Below are positions 17,892 through 25,835 of a stretch of 64,000 nt of DNA, piece after piece. The notes under the pieces are model-generated. The model did no database searches. It saw nothing but the letters and a program-made list of their open reading frames with translations, and had not been told where the DNA came from. The DNA is from RGIG4608 sp964534905 (GTDB taxonomy: Bacteria; Bacillota; Clostridia; Oscillospirales; CAG-272): the NCBI GenBank assembly GCA_964534905.1, contig CAZHPZ010000001.1, forward strand, positions 1-64,000, in the 5' to 3' direction. A program made the translations under genes and the position numbers. Numbering within the stretch: position 1 is the first letter of the stretch; every line of letters starts with the position of its first letter.

Positions 17892-19790
17892 ATGAAAAGA
17901 TTTATTTCGGTATTTTTGGCGGTAATTATGATTTTTGGTCTTGTTTCCTGCGACATTTTCCCGGCGCAGACGGGAACATCAGACAGCACGACAACAACGA
18001 CAGATAAAAATACCGCATCAACCACAACTACAACCACCGGATCAAAGACCGATGACGATCCCAATCTTGATGTATTCGACAAGGACGAGCTTGAGATTTT
18101 CAATCAGCTCTTTGATCATAACAATCATATATCCTTTAAGCTTGATATTTCAAATGCAGAGCTTAAAAAACTTCAGCAGGATTATGAAAAATACAGTGAT
18201 ATGGGATCGAAATCGCCGATATACAGAATGGCCGATCTTTACGTCACGATAACCAAGCCCGACGGCAATACGCTTGAATACAAGATAGAGCAGGTCGGTG
18301 TAAGAATGAAGGGAAATACCTCCCGAAATAATTTTTACAGCGATGAGGACGGAATGTATAATCTCGTTCATTTCAAGGTAGACTTCGGTCAGACCTTTGA
18401 TGATGAGGAGTATTACGGAGACGACGCCGTTGTATGGGCGGACAAGGACGCAAGAAAGGCGAGAAAAAACAGAACGTTCGCAACACTTGAAAAGATAGAT
18501 CTCAAGTGGAACAGAAACGACGACTCGACGTATATCAGAGAGACATATGCATATGACTTTTACAGGGAGCTCGGAGTGCTTGCACCTCACACAAATCTTG
18601 TCAGTGTTGACATAGGAGATGACCACGCGGGTGTTTGGACATTCTATGAGCCGATAGATAAGATTTTTCTTCAGAAAAATCTTCCCGAATCCGCGCTCGG
18701 CGGCGATCTTTATAAGCTCGGCTGGGTAAACGGCGGCGCGACATTTACATCCTTTGAACAGTACGGAGTAGAGGATGAGGACAACTGTGCGTTTTATATT
18801 TATGACCTTAAGACCAATAAGAAAACGAGCGACCATTCAAGCCTTAAAAATCTTATTACGACGATAAATTCAAGCAAGTGTAACAAACAGAGCTTTGAGT
18901 CCGTCCTTGATATAGACAATTTTCTTACATACTGTGCGGCATCATATATTATCGGAAATCCCGATGACCTCAGAAATAATTATAATAACACATATATATA
19001 TTTCAGAGCGGACACCGGCAAGATGATGATTATTCCGTACGATATGGACAGAGGCTTCGGCGTTAACTCGTGGAACCCCTACGGCGACGGTATGACAACG
19101 GATTCTCCGTTTGCGGAGAAGAATGTCTGCGGAGAGCAGAGAAACCCTTTGTTCTCAAAGACGATACATAACGGCGGATTCTTTACAAGCGAATATGTAG
19201 ATGCTCTTAAGGAGATATCGCAAAGCAAGATGCTCGGTGCGGAATTTTTCGCCGAGAGATTTAATACGGCAAAAAATCTTTACGGAAACGAGACAAAGAC
19301 GTCAAAGCAATATCATAACGGATCTTACTATTCGTTTACATTTGATATTTCAAAAACGTGCTCACCTTCCGACAGCGATAATATGTCGTTTAGCGACTAT
19401 ATAAGCGCCAAGCTTAAGACTATGAATAAATACATTGACAACGTGGTAATTATCGAGCCCCAGGATCCGAATGCTCCGACACCAAAGCCCGACAGTCAGT
19501 TCGAGCTTTATATAAGAGCCGATTTTACCGGCTGGAGTGTTGACGGTGCATATAAGCTGACGAAGATATCCGACGGAGTATTCGGTATCGAATTTACGAG
19601 AAGCTCAGATTTTGAGTTTAAGATTTTCGATCAAAACGACGATAATTGGTACGGCGGAGATGTAATAGTAAGCGATTGCAATGTCTCATATGAGGTGGAG
19701 CAGAATCACACCAATATAATTTTGCAGTCGGGAACATATACGGTATATTTCTACACGGCAACGAGGGAGATAAATATCGTAAAGAAATAA
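17892..19790 (+). CDS. CotH-kinase-family lipoprotein with C-terminal carbohydrate-binding-like domain
   Basis: A 632-residue lipoprotein. The signal ends LVSC (Cys20), followed by a Thr-rich linker (about 28-50). The CotH domain (about 70-510) carries VGVRMKGNTSRNNF near its start and the signature DNFLTYCAASYIIGNPDDLR, NNYNNTYIYF, IIPYDMDRGFG. CotH proteins are atypical protein kinases first found in spore coats; surface lipoprotein forms occur next to cellulosome-like genes and their targets are unknown. Residues about 535-632 (YIRADFTGWSVDGAYKLTKI...) resemble a CBM48/SusF-like starch-binding sandwich. No terminator is seen before adhE, 44 bp on. Confidence 0.85.
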   Translation: MKRFISVFLAVIMIFGLVSCDIFPAQTGTSDSTTTTTDKNTASTTTTTTGSKTDDDPNLDVFDKDELEIFNQLFDHNNHISFKLDISNAELKKLQQDYEKYSDMGSKSPIYRMADLYVTITKPDGNTLEYKIEQVGVRMKGNTSRNNFYSDEDGMYNLVHFKVDFGQTFDDEEYYGDDAVVWADKDARKARKNRTFATLEKIDLKWNRNDDSTYIRETYAYDFYRELGVLAPHTNLVSVDIGDDHAGVWTFYEPIDKIFLQKNLPESALGGDLYKLGWVNGGATFTSFEQYGVEDEDNCAFYIYDLKTNKKTSDHSSLKNLITTINSSKCNKQSFESVLDIDNFLTYCAASYIIGNPDDLRNNYNNTYIYFRADTGKMMIIPYDMDRGFGVNSWNPYGDGMTTDSPFAEKNVCGEQRNPLFSKTIHNGGFFTSEYVDALKEISQSKMLGAEFFAERFNTAKNLYGNETKTSKQYHNGSYYSFTFDISKTCSPSDSDNMSFSDYISAKLKTMNKYIDNVVIIEPQDPNAPTPKPDSQFELYIRADFTGWSVDGAYKLTKISDGVFGIEFTRSSDFEFKIFDQNDDNWYGGDVIVSDCNVSYEVEQNHTNIILQSGTYTVYFYTATREINIVKK

Positions 19791-19834
19791 CAGATAAATA
19801 TGTAAATAAATTTTCCCAAGGAGGATATATAATA

Positions 19835-22471
19835 ATGGAGTCACAGACTTACGAGATCGTAGACAGCGTTGAGAAGCTTGAAGAAGCTCTCGCACGTGTC
19901 AGAGAAGCACAGAAGGTATTTGCTACCTATACTCAGGAGCAGGTAGACAAGATCTTTCTCGCAGCCGCATCAGCTGCGGACAAGGCAAGAATACCTCTTG
20001 CAAAGCTTGCCGTTGAAGAAACGGGTATGGGTATAGTAGAGGATAAGGTTATCAAAAACCATTATGCCGCAGAGTATATCTATAATGCATATAAGAATAC
20101 AAAGACATGCGGAGTTATCGAGGAGGATACGGCTTACGGAATAAAGAAGATAGCCGAGCCCATAGGTGTTGTAGCCGCAGTTATCCCCACGACAAACCCC
20201 ACATCCACAGCTATTTTTAAGTGCCTTATCGCACTTAAAACACGTAACGCCATTATCATAAGCCCTCACCCCAGAGCAAAGAATTCCACAATTGCAGCGG
20301 CAAAGCTCGTTCTTGAGGCTGCAGTTGCCGCAGGCGCACCTGCCGGAATTATCGACTGGATCGATATCCCCTCGCTTGATATGACAAATACACTTATGAA
20401 GGAAGCCGACATTATTCTTGCAACGGGCGGTCCCGGAATGGTAAAGGCCGCATATTCGAGTGGAAAGCCCGCTCTCGGCGTAGGTGCCGGTAATACACCC
20501 GCTATAATCGACGATACCGCCGATATACTTCTTGCGGTAAACTCCATAATCCATTCCAAGACATTCGATAACGGTATGATTTGCGCATCCGAGCAGTCGG
20601 TTATCGTTCTTGACAGCATCTATGACGAGGTTAAGCATGAATTTGCGGCAAGAGGCTGCTACTTCCTTAACCCCGAGGAAACAGAAAAGGTTCGTAAGAC
20701 TATTATAATTAACGGTGCGCTTAATGCCAAAATAGTAGGTCAGCCCGCCGCAAAGATCGCCGCTCTTGCAGGCGTAAGCGTTCCCGAGGGAACAAAGATC
20801 ATCATCGGTGAGGTTGAAAGCGTAGATCTTGCCGAGGAATTCGCTCACGAAAAGCTCAGTCCCGTGCTTGCTATGTATCGTGCTGAAAGCTTTGAGGACG
20901 CACTTGATAAGGCAGAGCATCTCGTTGCCGACGGAGGCTACGGTCACACATCATCCGTATATCTCAATGCGGTAACCGAGAGAGCAAAGCTTGATGAATT
21001 TGCGGCAAGAATGAAGACATGCCGTATACTCGTGAACACTCCCTCGTCTCAGGGCGGTATAGGCGACCTCTATAACTTTAAGCTTGCTCCGTCACTCACG
21101 CTCGGATGCGGCTCTTGGGGCGGAAACAGCGTTTCCGAGAATGTTGGTGTTAAGCACCTTATAAATATTAAAACAGTAGCAGAAAGAAGGGAAAATATGC
21201 TTTGGTTCCGTGCACCCGGTAAGGTTTATATCAAGAAGGGCTGCTTGCCTGTGGCTCTTGACGAGCTTAAGACTGTAAGAGGAGCTAAGCGTGCGTTTAT
21301 CGTAACAGATACATTCCTTTATCAGAACGGATATACCAAGCCCATCACAGATAAGCTTGACGAAATGGGTATCGTTCACACGACCTTCTTTGATGTTCAG
21401 CCCGACCCCACACTTAAAAATGCAACAGAGGGCGCAAAGCAGATGAGCGCATTTAAGCCCGATACAATTATCGCACTCGGCGGCGGATCCGCAATGGACG
21501 CTGCTAAGATAATGTGGGTTCTCTACGAGCATCCCGAGGCTGACTTTATGGATATGGCTATGAGATTTGTAGATATCCGTAAGCGTATATATACATTCCC
21601 GAAGATGGGTGAAAAGGCATATTTTATTGCTATTCCCACATCCGCAGGTACAGGCTCCGAGGTAACTCCCTTTGCGGTAATTACCGATGAGAAAACAGGA
21701 GTTAAATATCCTCTTGCAGATTACGAGCTTCTCCCCAATATGGCTATTATCGACGCAGATTTCCATATGAGTGCTCCGAGAGGACTTACGGCTGCGTCCG
21801 GTATAGACGCGGTAACTCACGCACTTGAGGCATATGCCGCAATGCTTGCAACCGATTATACAGACGGACTTGCGCTTCGCGCTCTTAAGATGATATTCGA
21901 ATATCTTCCCAGAGCATACGATAACGGTCAGACAGACGTAGAGGCACGTGAAAAGATGGCTAATGCCGCAACCATGGCAGGTATGGCTTTCGCTAACGCA
22001 TTCCTCGGCGTATGCCACTCAATGGCTCACAAGCTCGGTGCATTCCATCATCTTCCTCACGGCGTTGCAAACGCTCTTATGATAGAAGAGGTGCTCAGAT
22101 TCAATGCAAGCGAGGCTCCTGCAAAGATGGGTACATTCTCACAGTATGATCATCCTCATACACTTGCAAGATATGCCGAGGTTGCGGATTATCTCGGACT
22201 CGGCGGAAGCACGAACGAGGAGAAGCTTGAAAACCTCATAAAGGCAGTAAACGACCTTAAGGCAAGAGTCGGAATAAAGGAGACTATCAAGGATTACGGT
22301 ATTGACGAGGCTGACTTCCTTGCACGTCTTGACGATATGACCGAGCAGGCGTTCGACGACCAGTGCACAGGTGCTAACCCCCGCTATCCGCTTATGAGTG
22401 AGATCAAGCAGATGTATCTCAACGCATACTACGGAAAGCATTTTGTAGAAACCGAAAAGCCCACAGTTTGA
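19835..22471 (+). CDS. adhE: Bifunctional acetaldehyde-CoA/alcohol dehydrogenase
   Basis: An 878-residue two-domain enzyme that reduces acetyl-CoA to acetaldehyde and then ethanol, the main NADH sink in fermenting Clostridia. N-terminal ALDH domain (about 1-440): nucleotide site IPTTNPTSTAIFK and catalytic Cys in NGMICASEQ. C-terminal iron ADH domain (about 450-870): GGGSAMDAAK for NAD binding and the Fe ligands in HSMAHKLGAFHHLPHG. AdhE forms long spirosomes in the cytoplasm. Ribosome site AAGGAGGATAT precedes ATG 19835. The next gene begins 16 bp after its stop, so both are probably co-transcribed. Confidence 0.97.
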   Translation: MESQTYEIVDSVEKLEEALARVREAQKVFATYTQEQVDKIFLAAASAADKARIPLAKLAVEETGMGIVEDKVIKNHYAAEYIYNAYKNTKTCGVIEEDTAYGIKKIAEPIGVVAAVIPTTNPTSTAIFKCLIALKTRNAIIISPHPRAKNSTIAAAKLVLEAAVAAGAPAGIIDWIDIPSLDMTNTLMKEADIILATGGPGMVKAAYSSGKPALGVGAGNTPAIIDDTADILLAVNSIIHSKTFDNGMICASEQSVIVLDSIYDEVKHEFAARGCYFLNPEETEKVRKTIIINGALNAKIVGQPAAKIAALAGVSVPEGTKIIIGEVESVDLAEEFAHEKLSPVLAMYRAESFEDALDKAEHLVADGGYGHTSSVYLNAVTERAKLDEFAARMKTCRILVNTPSSQGGIGDLYNFKLAPSLTLGCGSWGGNSVSENVGVKHLINIKTVAERRENMLWFRAPGKVYIKKGCLPVALDELKTVRGAKRAFIVTDTFLYQNGYTKPITDKLDEMGIVHTTFFDVQPDPTLKNATEGAKQMSAFKPDTIIALGGGSAMDAAKIMWVLYEHPEADFMDMAMRFVDIRKRIYTFPKMGEKAYFIAIPTSAGTGSEVTPFAVITDEKTGVKYPLADYELLPNMAIIDADFHMSAPRGLTAASGIDAVTHALEAYAAMLATDYTDGLALRALKMIFEYLPRAYDNGQTDVEAREKMANAATMAGMAFANAFLGVCHSMAHKLGAFHHLPHGVANALMIEEVLRFNASEAPAKMGTFSQYDHPHTLARYAEVADYLGLGGSTNEEKLENLIKAVNDLKARVGIKETIKDYGIDEADFLARLDDMTEQAFDDQCTGANPRYPLMSEIKQMYLNAYYGKHFVETEKPTV

Positions 22472-22487
22472 TTTTGGAGGTATTAAT

Positions 22488-23237
22488 ATGAAACTTGATA
22501 ACGTAATTTCCAAGAGAGTAAACAAGACTATATACCGTGACGGCGATAAATGTATAAAGGTTTTTGCCGAGGGATATTCCAAGGCAGACGTGCTCAACGA
22601 GGCTCTCAATCAGGCGAGAATAGAGGAAACGGGACTTAATATTCCCAAGAACCTTGGCGTTACGATGATTGACGGTAAGTGGGCGATAATTTCCGAGTTT
22701 ATCGAGGGAACTACTCTTTCACAGCTTATGGAGGAGCATCCCGAAAAGAAGCACGAGTACATCGAGCTTTTGGTTGATATTCAGATGGAGGTACACAAAA
22801 AGACCTGCCCTCTGCTTAATAAGCTTAAGGACAAGATGAATCGTAAGATTTCCGCAACAAGCTTTGACGCTACAACACGTTATGATCTCCATACACGTCT
22901 TGAGGGTATGCCCAAGCATAACAAGGTTTGCCACGGCGACTTTAACCCATCCAATATTATTATTACGGAGGACGGAATTCCTTACATCATAGACTGGTCG
23001 CACGCAACTCAGGGAAATGCTTCGGCGGACGTTGCGAGAACATATCTTCTGTTCTGCCTTAACGGCGACGACGAAGGAGCTGCTTACTATCTCGATACAT
23101 TCTGCAAAAAGAGCGATACCGCAAAGCAGTACGTTCAAAAGTGGATGCCCATCGTTGCAGCATCGCAGTCTGTAAAGGGAAATGAAAAGGAAATAGAATT
23201 CCTTTCAAAGTGGGTAAGCGTAGTAGATTACGAATAA
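22488..23237 (+). CDS. Aminoglycoside-phosphotransferase-fold kinase
   Basis: A 249-residue protein of the APH/choline kinase fold. Catalytic loop CHGDFNPSNI and metal-binding IIDWSHA are intact; the N-lobe has IYRDGDKCIKVF in place of a typical Gly-rich loop. It resembles the small phosphotransferase family described as TIGR02172. The substrate is unknown; resistance to aminoglycosides is only one possibility, and a housekeeping small-molecule kinase is as likely. It is coupled to adhE (16-bp gap, TTTGGAGG site) and ends at a strong terminator. Confidence 0.75.
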   Translation: MKLDNVISKRVNKTIYRDGDKCIKVFAEGYSKADVLNEALNQARIEETGLNIPKNLGVTMIDGKWAIISEFIEGTTLSQLMEEHPEKKHEYIELLVDIQMEVHKKTCPLLNKLKDKMNRKISATSFDATTRYDLHTRLEGMPKHNKVCHGDFNPSNIIITEDGIPYIIDWSHATQGNASADVARTYLLFCLNGDDEGAAYYLDTFCKKSDTAKQYVQKWMPIVAASQSVKGNEKEIEFLSKWVSVVDYE

Positions 23238-23248
23238 TCACTGACATA

Positions 23249-23286
23249 AAAGCAGACACGGTGAGAAATCACCGTGTCTGCTTTTG
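23249..23286 (+). terminator. Bidirectional terminator
   Basis: AGCAGACACGGTG-AGAAAT-CACCGTGTCTGCT, 13-bp perfect stem with flanking A and T runs; serves the adhE operon and the convergent minus-strand operon. Confidence 0.92.
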
Positions 23287-23288
23287 TA

Positions 23289-23951
23289 TTATATTTTTTT
23301 AACAATTTCGTCTGTGTTCTTTACTATACAGTCGGCAGGGTATACGCCTCGCAAGGATAGCAAGGGATAGACCGAGGTGTTTTTTCCTATGACCGTACCG
23401 GGATTAATGACCGTACCGCAGCCGATATTCGCTCCGTCTGCGAGTATTCCGCCGATCTTCCTGAGTCCTGTCGGTATATCCGTTTCGGCGTGTATTACGA
23501 TGTTCTTTCCGTCGTTTTTGAGATTTGAGCAGACCGTTCCCGCACCAGTGTGTGCGTCATTTCCCAAAATACTGTCTCCGACATAGTTGTAGTGGGGGAT
23601 TTGCACATGCTCAAGCAAAATGCAGTTTTTAAGCTCGCTCGAGTTACCTATAACGCAGTTTTTACCCGTGATAACTCCGCCTCTTATAAACGCACCGGGG
23701 CGAACCTCGCTTCCCGAGCCGATGATGCACGGAGGCTCAATAGTGGCGGTGGGATATATTTTCACGTTTTCGCCGACAAGAACGCCATCTGAAATTTCGG
23801 TGTATCCCTCTATTCCGTTTTTTATAAGCTCTTTGGCGTAATCCTTAATTTTGGGCAGCATCTCCCAGGGGTATTCGACTCCGTCAAATAGATTTTTTAA
23901 ATATTCCGTGCGGCAGAGGAAAAGCTCTTTTGTTTTGACTTGCTTATTCAA
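23289..23951 (-). CDS. Left-handed beta-helix acyltransferase, GlmU C-domain-like
   Basis: A 220-residue protein built of hexapeptide repeats (GSGSEVRPGAFIRGGVITGKNCVIGNSSE...). It resembles the acetyltransferase half of GlmU, including the RPGAFIRGG and HTGAGTVCSNLK segments, but has no uridylyltransferase (Rossmann) domain. The start is a TTG at 23951, 8 bp after GGAGG within the end of the upstream gene, giving an 8-bp overlap with the GlmM fusion. GlmM makes glucosamine-1-phosphate and GlmU acetylates it, so the pairing suggests the same pathway. The nucleotide-sugar step would need another enzyme. Confidence 0.75.
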   Translation of the reverse strand: MNKQVKTKELFLCRTEYLKNLFDGVEYPWEMLPKIKDYAKELIKNGIEGYTEISDGVLVGENVKIYPTATIEPPCIIGSGSEVRPGAFIRGGVITGKNCVIGNSSELKNCILLEHVQIPHYNYVGDSILGNDAHTGAGTVCSNLKNDGKNIVIHAETDIPTGLRKIGGILADGANIGCGTVINPGTVIGKNTSVYPLLSLRGVYPADCIVKNTDEIVKKI

Positions 23952-25557
23952 CAGCGTATCCTCCGTCTCTTATTGACTTTGCAACCGATTCGGCAAGCTC
24001 ACGGCAGAGCTGCTCACTCTCGCATTCAATCATAATGCGAATGAGAGGCTCTGTTCCGCTCGGGCGTAAAAGCACCCGTCCTTTACCGTCGATTATGTGC
24101 TCAACCTCGTTAAGAGAGGCGAGAACCGCTTTGTCCTGCATTGCCGCTTCCTTGCTCTTGACTCGGATGTTTTTCATATATTGGGGATAGAGTTTGACGT
24201 CCTCAACAAGACGTGAGAGAGAGGCTTTTGAATCGCAGATTTCTTCTGTGACCATAATAGCCGTGAGAAGCCCGTCGCCGGTAGTGGCGTATTTTTTCAT
24301 AATTATGTGTCCGGACTGCTCTCCGCCTATCGAATATCCGCTTTCTTGCATACATTCGTAAACGAAGCGGTCTCCGACCTTGGTTTGTACGCATTTTATG
24401 CCGAGAGCATCAAGGCTTGCCACAAATCCGCTGTTTGACATAACGGTTGCGACAACCGTATTGTCGTTAAGCATTCCTCGGTTTTTAAGACGCTTTGCAA
24501 GTAGATACATAATCTTGTCACCGTCCACGATATTGCCGTTTTCATCTACGGCAAGACATCTGTCGGCATCTCCGTCAAATGCAAATCCTACGTCGAGATG
24601 CTTATCTCTGACAAGCTTTGTTAAAGCCTCAAGATGAGTTGAACCGCAATCTCTGTTAACGTTGAGACCGTCCGGCTCGTCGCCTATGACGTATATTTGT
24701 GCGCCGAGTGCTCCGAAGACCGCACGTGCTATTGACCAAGATGCGCCGTTTGCGCAGTCGAGACCTATTCTTAGCTTTTTATACGAATTGGACGCAAGTG
24801 AAATGAGATATCCTATGTATCTGTTTCTGCCGCTTACGTGGTCGTGTATTGAGCCTATATTTTCTCCGGTTGCGAGAGGCAGATCGTTTTCTGCAATTCC
24901 GAGGGTACCGAGATCTCCGTCAAGATAGGATTCTATTTGAGCGGTTGTTTCATCGTCAAGCTTTTCTCCGTATCGGTTGATGACCTTAATTCCGTTATCG
25001 TGAAAGGGATTATGGGATGCGGTGATCATAATTCCGCAATCGAATCCGTCGAGCCTTGTGACATAAGAAACGCTCGGAGTGGTCGTTACGTGAAGTATAT
25101 ATGCGTCGGCACCGCTTGTTGCAATACCGGATGCAATAGCGTATTCAAGCATATAGCTTGAACGTCTTGTATCCTTTCCTATTACGATTTTCGCGCGTCC
25201 CTTTTCGTTTCCGTCACGGTGATTTGTATAATACCATCCGAGAAATCGTCCTACTTTATAAGCGTGAAGGGAGGTAAGGTCTGAATTTGCTTCTCCGCGA
25301 AATCCGTCCGTTCCGAAATATTTATTTCCACCCGACGAGGCGGGTGAGGGGAAAAGCTCAATTTCCTCACGAAGCAAGTGGTCACAAGAAACACCGAAAA
25401 TATCGGATATCTGTATGATTTTGTCTATCTGCGGCACCGCCTGATCCATTTCCCATTTTGAAACCGACTGACGTGATACCGAAAGAAGCTCTGCGAGCTT
25501 TTCCTGAGATATCTCAAGATTTGTTCTCAGCTTGATTATTTTCTGTCCGAAGGTCAT
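23944..25557 (-). CDS. glmM: XRE-type helix-turn-helix fused to phosphoglucosamine mutase
   Basis: One 537-residue frame. Residues about 1-63 are a Cro/C1-type HTH (LAELLSVSRQSVSKWEMDQAVP recognition region), then a 15-residue linker, then a complete phosphoglucosamine mutase from KYFGTDGFRGEA (79). Catalytic features are intact: phosphoserine loop TASHNP (Ser181), Mg site DGDADR (328-333), sugar loop GGEQSGH (411-417), and phosphate loop RPSGTEP near 506. It converts glucosamine-6-phosphate to glucosamine-1-phosphate for peptidoglycan precursors. There is no Met between the two parts, so the fusion is not an annotation artefact. An AGAGG site precedes ATG 25557. A palindrome lies inside its promoter, hinting at self-regulation. 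Confidence 0.9.
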   Translation of the reverse strand: MTFGQKIIKLRTNLEISQEKLAELLSVSRQSVSKWEMDQAVPQIDKIIQISDIFGVSCDHLLREEIELFPSPASSGGNKYFGTDGFRGEANSDLTSLHAYKVGRFLGWYYTNHRDGNEKGRAKIVIGKDTRRSSYMLEYAIASGIATSGADAYILHVTTTPSVSYVTRLDGFDCGIMITASHNPFHDNGIKVINRYGEKLDDETTAQIESYLDGDLGTLGIAENDLPLATGENIGSIHDHVSGRNRYIGYLISLASNSYKKLRIGLDCANGASWSIARAVFGALGAQIYVIGDEPDGLNVNRDCGSTHLEALTKLVRDKHLDVGFAFDGDADRCLAVDENGNIVDGDKIMYLLAKRLKNRGMLNDNTVVATVMSNSGFVASLDALGIKCVQTKVGDRFVYECMQESGYSIGGEQSGHIIMKKYATTGDGLLTAIMVTEEICDSKASLSRLVEDVKLYPQYMKNIRVKSKEAAMQDKAVLASLNEVEHIIDGKGRVLLRPSGTEPLIRIMIECESEQLCRELAESVAKSIRDGGYAVE

Positions 25558-25639
25558 AAATTACCTCTTCATAATATCTTATTTGATAAAATACCTTACG
25601 ATTATATGAAAAGCAATCGCAAAATATTCCCACAATGAC

Positions 25640-25668
25640 ATTATACAGTATACTGCCCGAAAAAGCAA
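25640..25668 (-). promoter_or_regulatory. Promoter of the HTH-glmM gene with internal palindrome
   Basis: Minus-strand TTGCTT (25663-25668), 17 bp, TATAAT (25640-25645). The 10-bp perfect palindrome CAGTATACTG (25646-25655) fills the spacer next to the -10 box, an operator-like position. The rest of 25558-25835 is AT-rich sequence in which I see nothing else. Confidence 0.7.
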
Positions 25669-25798
25669 TAGATTTTTGAAACAAAAAAAGAAAATCGCAA
25701 CTTTCGGTTGCAAAAAAACGTCAAAAAACAAAAAACAGTCTGGAAATCCGAAAAAAAACGACTTGATAACGCAAACAAGAGTTGATTTGTGACGCAAA

Positions 25799-25835
25799 AA
25801 TCGGCACGGAGACAAAATTTCCGCACCGATTGACT
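25799..25835 (-). terminator. Terminator of the ahpC-trxB operon
   Basis: Minus-strand AATCGGTGCGGA / TCCGTGCCGATT (one wobble region) followed by TTTGCG; lies just after the stop of the TrxB-like gene. Confidence 0.75.

Noticed and set aside
19970..20947. Long minus-strand frames inside adhE (325 and 308 residues)
   Set aside because: They are antisense shadows of a highly conserved gene and carry no domain or ribosome site.
22488..23237. Aminoglycoside resistance gene
   Set aside because: The fold fits, but coupling to adhE and lack of any mobile context make resistance unsupported; only the kinase fold is claimed.
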